A stretch of 64,000 bases of DNA from Cyprinodon diabolis. Lineage: Eukaryota > Chordata > Actinopteri > Cyprinodontiformes > Cyprinodontidae. Shown here one piece after another: positions 11,431-24,400 of the stretch. Location: positions 19,052,164 through 19,116,163 of the forward strand of contig CM060062.1 in the NCBI GenBank assembly GCA_030533445.1, given 5' to 3'. Every line of letters starts with the position of its first letter. Positions within the stretch are counted from its first letter, which is position 1. The notes under the pieces were generated by a model that did no database searches, was not told where the DNA came from, and saw only the letters and a program-made list of their open reading frames with translations. Both the position numbers and the translations under genes were made by a program.

Positions 11431-13217
11431 GCAAACAAAGTGCAGCAAACTGTTCAGTTAAAACACAGCTCTGGCAGGGTCTTAGGGTTTCTCAGAGGGC
11501 AGCGATCTTGACGTATGCTGCTGCAGAGACTCTTGGTGTTTGGCTCTTGTGATTGAGTGATAAAAGAGTGGAATGGGCTGAGAGAACATTTGATTTGGGG
11601 AAAACGAGTCAGACCTTTGAATTGAACTGTTATTTTTGATTCATTTTTTTCATGCTGAATTATTGACATATATTTAAAGCAGGGCGTCTTCTAATGAAAT
11701 GAACTCTTCTTGACCTAAAGCATGTGAAGGAGCTTTGTGGTTCATTCATCATTGTTGAGCACATAAAAAAAAAACATAGTTAGTTCCTTGGATGGTTTTC
11801 CACTTAAATTTGAAGGCTGGACAAAGAGTCCTTCTTTAAAGACAATACCCTTTCCTCTAAAGGCTATAAAAACATGTATACAGCTGTACAAGGAGTTTCC
11901 TGATCCAAAGGCAAAATATGCTGTCAGATATTCCTATTACCAATCAGGATGTCGTGGCCTTGGAAAAAAGGCCCAGGAAGAAAATGTAGCCTGTTACAAA
12001 AAAATAAAAAAAACGGTCTGATTTCCTTTTTGGTATAGAAAAGCTGACGTAACCACTTGTTTTGAAACCATATTTCCCACAAAAACACCCCCAAAACTAA
12101 ACAAAATTGACAGTGTTGGATTTATTGTCCCTTGCTCTTTTGTCTTCAGCCACCACTGTTTGTGCTTTTGTCATGGCAACGGAGGGGTTATTTATCTTTA
12201 CAGGCCTTTTTACAATAACGTCCTTTTCCTGACCAAACAACAGAGGAAATATCAGGTCAAGCCTTTTCCTCCCTATCTAATGATCGGGTCAATTTGGTCT
12301 CTGTGCTTCAGATGGATCGTTCGCATGTGTCCACGCCATTCTGTGTACAGTTTCTGATTAAGATTTCCGTCGTCTTAGAGGGTGCACACTTTATTTTAAA
12401 CCCTTTCTGTTTCCAAGATGTCACATGAAAAGATTTTTTTTCTATTTATGTTCAAAATGTTTGAGTGCTCAAAAAAACGGTTTGGAAAGAAACACTAGAT
12501 GGAGGTAGAATGCTGGCTGCCTGTTTGGAAATGTTTTCAAAAAGTCACTGTTTTATACATTTTTTAGCATGAAATATTAGTTTTAAGTTATACAAAGTAG
12601 ATATGTCACAAATTAAATGGAACTATGATCTTAAAGTAAGAGGGAAATTTGAACCTGTGAGCAGGTATATAATCTATATTATTAAAAATTTTTTTATTAC
12701 ATGTACATTTTTAAATTTAAAAACCTAATTATTTATACCCTTGGCAGATTTAGATGTAGAACAATGTTTTGCTAGAAAATATATTATTTTCTGAGTAAGC
12801 AATACAAGTTTTTGCATGTCCCAGCCAGAGCCCTGACTTCAGAGGAAACTTATCATACATTTGGAGCTCATCATGAAGATAAATAGTCAAACTATCTGTG
12901 GAAACGTGCAAAAGTCTGGCCAGCAGTTACAGCAAGGTTCTTATTAGTAAAATGTTGGTAAAACGTTTTTTTTTCAACTAAGGATTAGTAGCACTATAAA
13001 TAATGTTTGTCATGGCACTTTTTGTAATGAAAAGTTCATTTAAAAAAAGGTATAGTTTTTGTTCAAATGTAAAACTCTTTCAATTGTTTAATTTCCTTCT
13101 TTTTGTATAGATGATCATTTTGAACGGTATGAATAACAGTTTGTTTAAAGAGTCTGCATCCATCTGCTCTTCCTTAAACTATTAAGCGCTGAATTGTATT
13201 GTTCATGTTCTCTTTAG
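11431..13217. other. Presumed intron or spacer
   Basis: This is AT-rich sequence with no recognised exon, repeat family or RNA gene. The open frame at 11788-12021 has no splice context or similarity and is taken as chance. Confidence 0.4.
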
Positions 13218-13339
13218 TACGAATCCATCCAGAGCCAAGCACTAACTTCACAATATTTACAAGCACAAGATTTGAAAAGTACTCTGAATCCAGCTCTGCA
13301 AATCCTATTGCGAGGGCTTTTCTTGGCTACAACCTTCAG
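13218..13339 (+). CDS. Internal exon of unidentified split gene (ciroz candidate)
   Basis: A 122-nt open segment lies between the acceptor GTTCTCTTTAG (ending 13217) and the donor CAG|GTGAGC. Entered in phase 1, as the exon at 3747 requires, the first codon is G|TA. The segment then encodes RIHPEPSTNFTIFTSTRF...SANPIARAFLGYNLQ, ending in phase 0. It has one N-glycosylation sequon (NFT), which would fit a secreted protein. A second frame (YESIQSQAL...) is also open, but it is Leu/Gln-rich and out of phase with the earlier exon. No exon that continues from its phase-0 end was confidently found in the remaining 50 kb. The gene name rests only on synteny with CIROZ beside TARDBP; the exon itself is better supported. 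Confidence 0.62.
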
Positions 13340-13470
13340 GTGAGCAACTCAAGATTTTATTCCCTAGTAGTAGACACTGGATACACTTTAATTTACCACA
13401 AAATAGGTCATTTTAATGTAGATTTGGATGTATGTTTTAAAAAATAATAAATAAATAAATAATAAAAAGT

Positions 13471-13700
13471 GGGGGAGTGTTGGCCTAGTGGTTAGAGCAG
13501 TGCGGTTGTGCTCTGAGAAGGTTGCAAGTACCCGGTTCGATCCTCACAGCCTCCACTCTGGGTCTCTGAGCAAGACCTTGAACCTCACACTGCTCCCCGG
13601 GCGCCACACAATAGCAGCCCACTGCTCCCCAAGGGGATGGGTTAAATGCAGAGAGTTAATTTCTCCATTCTGCGATCAATAAAGTTCAATTTCTATCAAT
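13471..13700 (+). mobile_element. tRNA-derived SINE
   Basis: It has an intact pol III A box (TGGCCTAGTGG, 13481-13491) and B box (GGTTCGATCCTC, 13534-13545) at tRNA-like spacing. A non-tRNA body follows (CTGCTCCCCAAGGGGATGGG), then a 3' end with ATCAATAAAGTTCAATTTCT. At least four relatives occur in the window (9530, 32405, 32591, 32787), all reversed. The preserved promoter suggests a fairly recent copy. Confidence 0.88.
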
Positions 13701-13789
13701 CTTAAGATTCTAATCATATTGATGCTGTAAAAATAAAACCCATCTTAACCTTCATTATAATTAAATGTTTTCAATTAATTAAAATTAAA

Positions 13790-14220
13790 TGTCTTCCACC
13801 ATGTGCACAAGTCCACTATCAACTAGATAAAGGTACCCCGCAGTATGATGCTGCTGCCACAATGATTCACTATATATTTGATGTTCTTTTGGTGATTCAA
13901 AGTGTTTGTATCAACATATCCTTTGGATTTGTTCCCCAAAATGTCAGACTTAGTTTCATCAGACCATGACACTTTCTACCACACGTTTTTTTGGAGACGT
14001 TTGCCAGAAACGTATATGTATTTTCTCACAGTGGGAGAATAAAATGAAATTTCTATCCTTTTGTTTTCTTTCGATGAAAAGGCTCCTTTCTCAGACAGAT
14101 GGAAAGAAGTTTGGGTGTAAGCTTCATTTATTTTCAAATGCTGTTGCCCAGCTTGGCTATGTGTAACCATGCCCCTAGAAGGTACCCTTGGGTATCTTAG
14201 CTGTCAGGTACTCTCTCTTT
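13790..14220 (-). pseudogene. Degenerate Tc1/mariner-type relic
   Basis: GATGCTGCTGCCACAATG and GTTTCATCAGACCATGACAC correspond in order to antisense transposase segments of fish Tc1-like elements (the catalytic-core and SDET regions). The sequence is heavily decayed with no usable frame and no recognisable terminal repeats. Confidence 0.45.
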
Positions 14221-17132
14221 TTCTGAAGCGCATTTGGAGGCTTCTTTCCTTTATCCCTATGAACAACACCAATAACAGAAGAAACTGACAGAGCAGATGA
14301 GGAAGAATTAGGCATAATGGTAAGAAGTGTGCAGATAGAAAATGCATGTCACAATTAAATTACTTAATGGGCCAAAGTCCCGCTATAGATCACATGTAAT
14401 TTACATCAAGAGTCGCTATAATAAAGACTTTGTAAAACTTACATTGAAATTCAATTAGAGTGTTGAATACATAACCAAAGCCGTGAAAAATGAACTCATT
14501 GGGGGTCCCTTTTCATTACTTGCCCTGAGGCAAAAGAGACCATTAATTTAATACATTCCATGTTTTTTCACATGAGCATTTTTAAGTTGGTGCACATTTC
14601 CATCCTAATGTATCCGACACAAAGAGAGAGCCTGCCAAAGATTGCATTATACAAGCTGCAAAAAACCCCACCCCACTCTACTCAACACACCACCACCCCT
14701 TCCAGTTGTTACCTTGAGTAGTCAGACCACTTTCAATCAGTCAAGCTTGAAAAACGACCCTTCAAAAATGGAAAAACAAAACAACAAAAGAAGAAATTAT
14801 GATATAGTATTATTGATTTGTAGAGTGGTGAGTATTTCTGTAGTGGCAGGTGCTGTCCCCGTGGTACAATGGTGCCGGTTGAGTTAGACCGTAAACAGCT
14901 AAACAGCAAGCCTTAATTAAGATATTGCTGTTTTATCTTGGAACAGTGGATCTGCACACTTCAGTCGGCCACAAAACAGAGACAAAGCGGGGACCCTCGT
15001 CAGAAGTTCCACCCTTAAGAGGAGAGCTAATTAACAGACTATTTCATTAACTGTTCCAGCTTGGTAAATACAAGTTTACCAGGGGTCAATAGATTTTACA
15101 ACACATAATGATTTGGAATATAATTACTGTGTAAAAGGAGCTGTGAGAAATACCTTCAAAAAGTTGTTTGCACGTCTGCCCCTGCATGTCACAGGGCAGG
15201 TTGTGTTGTGCTGCCTTCAACTTGACGCACAGACAGTTTATCAGACTTCTTTTCACCTTTTTGGTGCACACATCACTGCTAACAGACCCACAATACAATT
15301 GTTGCAGCAAGACAAAAGAGGTAAATATATTTTTGACTCTGCTAGTTTTGATTTGTCTCTCTCCACATTGCGGTCCTGATCAGGTCCAGGTTGTCCAAAA
15401 CACTTTTAAATGCTTTATTGCAGAGGAAGAGAGCGCACTTGGATTTTGTCATGTACTAATTAGTTTAAAATGAACACGCTTTGTTTTTTTTCCTCCAATT
15501 GTTATTCCAGCTCTATACACACAGCCTGCTAATGGATCCAGCCTGAAGAACAATGCCTCATATAGTAAACTTTTACCTTAATGAGTGAATGCAAACTGCG
15601 GGGCTGCATGTGAAAAGTCATAAACGCATATTTTATTTATTTTGAGGGACAGAGAGGAGTGTGACACTGGAGCCAGTCTGGGCGAGTCTTTGTAAAGCAA
15701 GGAAGTATGAAAAAATATTTAAAAAGGCATGTATTATTTATTGGAAAACTGTGAATGTTCAAGCCTCTTTTCCTTGTTTCAGCACGCATTTTTCCTTTTG
15801 TCTTGTGATGCTAAATTTTTAACATTTTCTTCCCACATTGCATTGATGTTGCATATAATTAGTTACTTTAAAGCAAAATCACTTCTGACACCACCGTGTT
15901 CACAAATTAAGGGACTTCATATTGGAGGAATTTTATTGGGTGAGTTAGTCTGGGAGAAAAACAGAGTTGTCTAAATATTACATGTGCTGCTGGAGAAAAG
16001 TGACAAAATCGTCTGAATTAACAGAAAAGATGTGAAAGCTAATTAGGAAAAAAAACAAAAATGCTTGGTTTATTTATGTATGCTTGAAAAGCTCATCTAG
16101 TTTTCAAGAGCAGACTGTGCCCTCTACAAATACACATCATCTGCAGGAAAAAAAGAGAAGGAAACTCTGAAGTGCATATTTGATTTATTTATTTTCACCC
16201 AGACGGATACTCAGAGCTTTATACAGATTTTGCCATTTGGAGGCTGAAATAATGGATGGGGCACTCATCAATTTTTAATTTGCCTGTGTTGTGTGAAGGG
16301 TAAACATGATGTTTCAGATGTCTTTTCTGTGCTGAACTGTGTTTTCTTATAGTGAGAATGTGTATAGGGAGTGAAAACTAGTCACGGAAGTGTAACATGG
16401 TACTGAGGGTCAGACAATTCATTTTTTCCACGGGGAATTACTGCAAATAAAATTACAGATGATTATTGTATTTGATTTCCTTTTGAAGTTATAACTTGTA
16501 AAATAATAATAGCTTTAGAAAAAGAAAATTTTACAGCATGGATCTTTGTTGGGCTTAATCAAATTAACAATACAAGCTGATAACAGCTAGAGATGGGCTG
16601 ATATGAGATTTTCTTGGTATGCTAATGCTATTTCACGATATTGGGATGTTTCTATGGTGTTTCTCTGAGAAAATAAATTCTTTGTCTCATTAAAAAAAAC
16701 CAACAAAACAACAGCTTTTGTAAGTATTGAACTGCTGCTTCTTAAATCCCCATAGCATCTTGCTGTGCTGCAATCCTGCTTGTTTGCATCATATAAAATC
16801 AATTCAACTTCATAATTCACCACATATATGCCTAATTTTAACCGAAACCGAAAGTGTAACTCACCCCCAAATCGGTTATATTTCGAGATAAACTGTATAA
16901 ACTGGGCCCATAGGGTTATATTTTAATATTAATTTGCATATTTTTACTTTTTCATGTGGGTTTTTTAAATATCTGCAAGTTAGTCTCAGTCTAGGTAAAC
17001 AGTCTAGGTAAACAGTGGCTATTGGTTTAAATGGTTCACGCAGGTATAGGCTTTCATCATCATAACTCCAAGTCCAAATAGAACTCTGTCTCAGCAGCAC
17101 TGGCTTCAGGCAACCTTAAGTCAGTACCTCAA
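14221..17132. other. Gene desert, possible conserved block
   Basis: No gene was recognised. The 14930-15250 part is unique and richer in GC, with motifs such as GAGAGCTAATTAACAGAC, and may be a conserved noncoding element. An exon-like segment at 15783-15939 has a good acceptor and donor, but its translation is low in complexity. The rest is unremarkable AT-rich sequence. Confidence 0.3.
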
Positions 17133-18082
17133 GGGATAGTTCAGGATTTGGGAGATAAAGTTGTGTGCAACCTTCACCCTAGCTAAGATGTAACAGGATC
17201 TCCACCGAGTCTCCTGCTTTGAGAAACAGCTGGCAACGTACCGGACAAAAAGTAGTTTGGTACTGCATGGGGGCTCAATTAATCAAAGGTTAGAAAAATA
17301 TGCATGTGCTTTAGTGTTAAACTATTTCAACAATTTTAAAACATTCCAGTGCTATGTCAGTCCTTTATATCGTTAAGAGCTATTTTTTTGGCTGCTATCA
17401 CCCTGCAGTGTAGGTTCACAAGACATATCCTGCTAACAGAAATAAACTAAGCAGTTTATCAACGGCTGGTGGAAGGATCCACTATGGACGATAGAGGGAA
17501 GATGAGACAGAGTTCTGGAACTCAGATGTGAGCAGCTGGAAATCAGTGAATTCTGTCTCACCTTCCCTCTGTTGTTCCAGTTGATCCTTCCGCCAGCTGT
17601 GCAAATTACTTTCGCGGGCAAGGCAAATTTTGAGGTGAGCACAGGGAGACAAGAAACGGCAATTTGCTGGTGCTAAGTCAGAAGGAGAGCGGTGAAGAAC
17701 ATCAGTACATTTGAGAAGCCTGCCAGGCAGACAGTTAGTGGAAGAGATGGGCTTTGGGAAACTGCTAGCTCCACTGAAGATAGGACCACAAAAGGCACCT
17801 ACATGGCGGAGCGATAGTGGACAAAAATCTGTCCTAATTTATATCAAGGTCTGACATAGCTCGGGGACTTTTTAATATTGTCAAAATATTCTAACAAAAC
17901 ACATGCATATTTTACTGGCTGAAAAGACTTTGAATATTTGTTCTCCCCTACCGTACCGGATGTGCTTTTTCTCTGGTATGTTACAGGCCATCGCTCAGAG
18001 CAGGAGGCTTGGTAATGATAGGACAATGTTACATCATCCACAGAAAGAGAATGTTTCACACAACTGAACAAAAACTATCCCT
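17133..18082. mobile_element. Foldback (long inverted repeat) DNA transposon
   Basis: The outer ~250 bp arms (17133-17385 and about 17834-18082) are inverted copies. Both read GGGATAG... inward, share TCTCCTGCT.TGAG, ATATGCATGTG.TTT and GCTATGTCAG, and differ at scattered sites. An inner pair (17465-17515 and 17548-17597) forms a second stem around GGAAGGATC and AGAGGGAAG. The right end is flanked by TTAA (18083-18086) and the left by TCAA (17129-17132), which suggests a TTAA target site of the piggyBac type. There is no transposase frame, so it is non-autonomous. Confidence 0.8.
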
Positions 18083-18670
18083 TTAAGACGAGTAGGCTTG
18101 AACTGATACATTTCCAGTCCACTGGACTCCACAATACATCTCTTAACATTTGGTGTCAAGGGGGTGAAAACTCCTTCACCTCAAGCAATCTGTCTGGGGG
18201 ATAATAACCAATATCCATTTTTTTGGGACAAAAGTCTTAATTTGCTATACTGCCATGACATTTATGGAGGAGTTTACCATGTAGTTCTATAAAATAAAGA
18301 TAAACAACGTCCAATTGGGGTCTTTGCCATGTTTCTTCTCTACCAGAGCCTCCACCGCTCGCCTGTCAGTGTGGTGGATAGAGTGGTTATGACACTGTGG
18401 GTCCTTGCAACTGGCTGGCTTATCTGGGCAGTATGTCGCTACCAGCTATTGACTAGAGAAACGTATAAGTTTGTAGTCACATTTCAAACAGTTCTCTATG
18501 ACTACTCAGTTAGAGACAAGTACTTTCCTGTCAAGCGGTGTAGTGAAACACAGCTTTGTTAGCATATGTTCCTCTGAGTCCACCCCAGTTTCGCAGAGGC
18601 TCGTGGCAGCGTTTGAGGGCCTTAATTCTTCAATAAGGCTAAGCTAGGCCAGGCTAAGCCTTTTGCAAGC

Positions 18671-18810
18671 TAACTGACTCTTGTCCTGATCACTGTCCTC
18701 TTAGACCCCGACTACTCATCTCTGCACTTATCCCTACCCCTAACTGACTCTTGTCCTGATCACTGTCCTCTTAGACCCCGACTACTCATCTCTGCACTTA
18801 TCCCTACCCC
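18671..18810. repeat. Perfect 70-bp tandem duplication
   Basis: Two adjacent copies (18671-18740 and 18741-18810), each beginning TAACTGACTCTTGTCCTGAT and ending TCCCTACCCC, are identical at all 70 positions. A partial third start (TAA) follows. The lack of divergence implies a very recent event, or an assembly artefact. Confidence 0.97.
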
Positions 18811-18817
18811 TAAAGCC

Positions 18818-19345
18818 TCTTTCCCACTGAAAGTAACGGGTTTACCCGGATCGACCCTCCAATAATCGTCATTTGGCTCCCTTCCCACTGGCAAAAAAAG
18901 CTGGGTCTGATCCCCAGCTGGCAATCTATGTGGTCTCTGTCCCCCCACTGCTGAATGTCTGGTGACACCATCACGTTGGGTTAGCTTTGATGATGTCACC
19001 AGTGTGACATAAATCAGGAAAGTAAACAGCGGAGAGCAACAAGCCAGGGCATAATAAATGTGCTTTATTATTTTGCTCTTTTTTCCCACTGACTCCCTCT
19101 CAGCAGTGCTGCACAAAGTTTATCGAATGTAAACAGGGTTGTTTCAGCTTAGATCAGAAGCGACTGGCGCAGTGTGTTGATGTCCGTATGTTGCATTCAA
19201 TGGTGTCACATAATTTAGCGGGTCATCTCGGCACTGGTGTTCCCACAGCATGCCGATCAGAGCCGAGGCGATTTTAACGCAAGTCGCTTCCCGAGTCGTT
19301 TGACCCAGGTAGACACGGATCAGTGATCTATTCCCACTGCCACTA
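18818..19345. repeat. Unclassified element with repeated TTCCCACTG
   Basis: The 9-mer TTCCCACTG occurs four times (18821, 18882, 19083, 19331), at both ends and inside a 0.53-kb block. The block is more GC-rich and CpG-containing than its flanks. This looks like a non-autonomous transposon with related ends, but no clear inverted repeat or target duplication could be fixed. The 118-codon antisense open frame here has no recognisable similarity. Confidence 0.4.
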
Positions 19346-21361
19346 AAAGTTGATTGTTCCAAGGTTTAAACATTTTTTTTTTCAACTTTCTATTAAGTTA
19401 GATTGCTAAAACTTTTCCTGTGTTTATTCTCAAAAGTCATTCATGTCTGTCTATTCAAAAAAAAAAAAAAGCCTTTTTGGACTAAATACACACAAGTGTA
19501 TAATATCAGTGGTTGTTGTTAATTAATTTGCAGTCTTCAGAGATCTAAGGACAGTGATGTTTATTGATAGAAAGTCCACCCATGGGAAATTGTCTGGGAG
19601 TAAATATGAGAAACAGTTTTCAGTTTGGACACAAACACAAGCTCTCAGATCCCGCCGATAATTTGGGATCATTTTTAATAAGTCGTAATTACACAGAGGG
19701 TCTGATTGTGCTCTGCAGCTCCTGAAAATGAAATATGTGGTATCAGGGCCTGGTGGTAAAGAATATTGCTTGCCGTTCATACATAATTGAGAGATCTTGA
19801 ATGTCAAACCAGTGGGAGAAAATGCAACATAAGCTACAGTACTCCTCGGCTCAGAAAACTGCACAGCGTTGTCTTTCTATTCAGAGGAGAACATGTGTTA
19901 TCTGGTATACCTGAATTAGGTATATATTAACATTTTGTATTCAAGACTTTATTCTCAAATTAATGCTTTTAAAAAATCAAAATCAAATTAATTGATCAGA
20001 TAAAAATGATTAAGATATTCAAGCAGAAGAAGAATATCTTAACTTTAATAGAAAAGCTTAGAAGATGAAGGATGTCTTTAGCCTGTCGTCTTTCTCTACC
20101 GGTCTCTGATGGAGGCTGGAGGACTGGCAGCAGGAAACAGATAACCCGACTTTGTTAGTGAATGAAATACACAAGAGCTGCCATGGAAGCTCTTTATTTC
20201 CTCCTCCCTCTTCACAGATAAATGACTTGCCGTCTCCTGAGCATGGAGCCATCTTTTTTATTTTTGACATTTTCCTGTTTAATGTGTTCCACTTTTATAG
20301 GAGCCATCTTTATGCTCTGCCTTTTTGCATTTTCTCCTAAGTCCTAAAATACAGTTATTGATGCCCGGCCTCTGGTGCATTATGCAGTATTTGTTAGTAA
20401 ATACCATTTTTGCATATTGGCGGTAACAGGAAAATGCATGTATGGAAATTCTAATATAAATTGACTTATGCGTATGGGAGTAGACAGTGCTCACTAAGCT
20501 CTTCTGGACGTAATATATCGTTCTTTATACTACTAATCTCATGAAGGAGTCTTAAAGCTGCTGGCTGGAGGAGGACTGAAAAAAAAACTGCGCTTTAGCT
20601 TTTAAAGACTTTTATCTTACATTACAGGGATGACAGATTGTGCCTCTTTCTAAGGCTTTTATGCTTTGTTTCAAGAGGACCAGGAAGAGGAGATATGTGA
20701 GAAGACGGAGGGTGATATTGATAAGGATGGAAGGTGCAAAGGAGTGTATCCTGGTGTAATGCAGCTTTACGGTGCCCTTTTTCATTTAGCATGAATGGTT
20801 TTTATGAGTCCATTTCTTGGGTGAACAGGGCTGTAGGATGACAGAGGGGTTGAAACAGTCAGAGGACACATAAGCAGCACAGGGACATGCAAAACCAGGG
20901 TTTTATCGACCCTCTTCCAGGCAAAAATACATCATATTCAGATAAAAACACCAATGAATAAAGCAGTGAAATAAATTCGCTTCCCCTCTAAACACTCAAG
21001 CTTTTCTGCTAATAACTGCTAGCTGTATATATCCCTTATTAACAGTTTGCACATTTTTGTTTGGCTAAGCATTTATTACCTTATTATCAGATTCTATTTT
21101 TCTGGGTTCATGTTGAATAAAATTAATTCCCGGCAAATCATCACATTTAACACACAATACGTTTATTCATATCTTTAACACCTTTTTCCCACATTTTCCC
21201 CTCCAGGGTGAATATAGTTTTGTCACATTCCCTCTAAAAATGAGAATACCACGCTGCATTTAAATGACTTCTACCTGTATTTTCATGGTAGACTAAACCT
21301 CTTTAAAGAGAAGCAAAGTTAATATCAGCAGGTATGGATCAATTACACGTACATTCATATT
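19346..21361. other. Gene desert
   Basis: This is mostly unique sequence with no gene. The 20050-20350 interval is open on both strands for about 60-70 codons but has no splice-bounded exon. It may include conserved noncoding DNA. Confidence 0.3.
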
Positions 21362-21409
<48 letters not shown>

Positions 21410-21414
21410 TCTAT
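21362..21414. repeat. (CTGT)n(CTAT)n microsatellite
   Basis: About seven CTGT units are followed by about six CTAT units, with no interruption. Confidence 0.97.
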
Positions 21415-24400
21415 GAGGGTTGTAAAAACTCGCCTGCTCTAAATCGTGTTAGATGATGGTTTGAGCACGCCAAAGTGATAGATTCGGCTTCTTTGGGAGA
21501 CACTGCATCAGCACATCATTCACTGATGAGTCAGCTGAGATGGGGGGGTTGATGGTGGCGGTGTGGAATACAGTACAAAACCAAAGTTAACCATTTCTTA
21601 TTTCTAACATTGTCATGTGACATTGTTTCACTACAATTACATCTATTCCTCATTGCTATTCATCTTTCACACAGAACACTGAAAACAGAAATCTAGTTAA
21701 ATCCAACTGCAGGTGATCAGGACTTTACCACACTATGGTCTTTACCACGCTGGTCCTCATGGGAAATGCTGTTTTCCTTCAGGTAAAACAACCCAGCTTT
21801 TGTCCACTAGGGGAGCTGAAATCGACCAAAACTCAAATTTCTTTAGTAGACCTACTGCGTTAAGTTTTTTCAACAAGAGATGACTGAAATCTGTCCTGTG
21901 TGGGAACTGAAGTTGTCTTTCCTGCTGTATTTCTTTCTTTCATTATTTCATGGAATATTTGTTTAACTCATTTATAGTAGTCTATATCAAAAAACTGTCA
22001 TTGTTTCTTAGAAAATATTTAGTTAATTTCAAAAAATATTATATTGATCTGAAAAGGAAATTATGACTATGACAGAGCAAATTGTCATTTTCATGTTTTC
22101 TTGATGTTTTATTGACTTTATGTCCATAAATGAGTTCTTCTTTTAATGTAGGCTACTTCATTGAACTGGTCCTGTATTGTCATGTAAAATGCTCTAAATC
22201 TACCACTGCCCCTAATGCATATCTGCCAAGCATCTGAACACACACAGCTAAAAGTAAACAATGCTTGAGCATCACATTCATATACATCTGATCTTGTTGC
22301 AAACTGCAGCAATGTTCAGAAGAATTCTTAATATCCCTTCGCACTATACAGGTACTCTGTCTACAACTGAATATTTATTCTGCTTGCCGTAATGAACTTT
22401 TGTAACAGCTCCAAATTAAAACAGAATGTCCTGCTTGCTGATTTTATCTGTGAACAACTGTCTGACTTTATGGAATGACGGAGAATCAGGCTTGATGATT
22501 GGGATTTACGATACAAGAAAAAACTCAAAAAAAAAAAAAAAAATAATAATAATACAATGACAATGCTTCAAAAGTAACATAGTCTTATTTGTTTAATATG
22601 AACGGTGGATATTTATTCTATCTTGTTACGCACACACACTATTTAAGAGACAATATTACAAAATGGGCTTATTTTATTTTTTAAGACACATATAACATGG
22701 GTTTCAATCTATGGTAAAGTGATACAGTAACTTCAAAATGAGTAAGCCCAGATAAAAGTTAAGTATAATATAAAATACATATAGAAAGAAAACAATTGTA
22801 ATGGGCTGGTCTTTTTAAACACCCATGACACTTGTATAATTTTGTTTGGCAACTTTCTATCACTGCTACTTTTTCTTCCTTATATCGCAAAGATAAGATA
22901 TATAGTAGTTCTTATTTTGTTTAAAACTTTGCCTTAATCTAATAATATAAGGGGTAGATCAGATGAGTCTGTACTAATAGATACATTAACATATCTTTAT
23001 CCAGTTCAGCCACCGGTCCTGACCTTAAACACAGCAGCAGGTTTGTTTCTAAATAGAAAAATAAGGATATTGTCATAATTTAGATGTACAGTGCATCTGA
23101 TAAGCCTTAATAAATCTTCCAACTGTAGATATGAGCCGACTTCTGCACTGAAACAGAAACCTGTAAGGGTTTGTAAAACCTATTAGAAAGGATTGCTTTG
23201 GATAGATGACTTCCTCGATCTTTACTCACTCATCTCCGCCTCCTGATGCTGATAACGATACTAACATTTAAAGCCCTCTTTTCTTGGGAACAATGACCCA
23301 CCCCCTCCATCTCTCAATAGGGTATTGCAGTTTTATCCCCTGTGTCTGAGGCACATAAAGGCTTTATAAGAGTGCTTACAGACAGCGTCAAGCAGAATCA
23401 GGGGTTTTTGAATCTGTTTAAATGATTTTAAAGGCGGGGCTGAAAGCTATGATTCACTGATTTATTACTTTCCCCCTCTTAGTTCAGATTGATGTTTTGC
23501 TTTTCAATGCCTTCCTGCTTTTTATGGCATCACCTTGTGCCATAAGATGTGACTGGCCCAATAAAGAGCCTTTTAACTTTGCTCACATTTCTATAAAAAA
23601 CAGAAGAAGAAAAAATTGTTTTGAAGAAGTATAGAAATTGAAAATTATTTGAACACTATTAAGAGCTGCTGAAAACTATTAACTACCTTGGAGACTTATT
23701 CAGTTTTAAATTTTAAATGATCTTACCTGCAACAAGCCTTTTAATATTACATAAAATACATAGATAACCTGAATAAATACAGAATTTTTGTTTTAAATTA
23801 TTCTACCTGTTAAGGGTTAAAATGTGATTCAAACATACCTTGATAAAGGTAAAAAATAATCACCCCTCATGTTAATTTGTAAAATAAGGGGTTAATCCCT
23901 TTTTTTACGGTCAGACCTGGAGAATCAAGAATTCCCTGAAATAAAACCTGTCTGCTAACGTGCACATGTCACCCATTGGTCTGAAGACATAAAAGAACAG
24001 ATGAGAAGCAAAAAAAAAATATATATATATATATGATTTTTACTCTGTTACCATGCATTTATAAGACTGAGAGCGAATATGCAGAATTGATGAAAACATG
24101 GAGCAGAGTTGATCATCTCTAGTAGGAGTCACTTTACCAAAATGACTCCAAGAACTCATTAGCCACTAATCCAGGCTGTCAACCAAAACACCATCGGAGA
24201 GAGTCCAGACCTCTCTTGCCTTGGTTAAGGCTAAGTTAATTTTACAGGTACATGACAAACGTATTAAAACTAACACAATTTTTTAAAACGGTAATCATGG
24301 AGAAATAACCTTGTAATGGTTGTTATATTGCCTGGTAATGATTTAGGATCTAGGAGACTTTTCCATAATTCAAGGAACCATCAGTATTTTTTTTATTGCT

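Noticed and set aside
13481..13555. Possible tRNA gene (A and B boxes present)
   Set aside because: There is no tRNA cloverleaf or anticodon arm pairing, and the sequence continues into a SINE body shared by other copies.
15783..15939. Exon-like segment with good acceptor and GGGTGAGT donor
   Set aside because: The translation is hydrophobic and AT-driven, with no similarity; its end phase could not be tied to any other exon.
18760..19116. 118-codon minus-strand open frame
   Set aside because: It overlaps the 70-bp duplication and the TTCCCACTG block; no recognisable domain.
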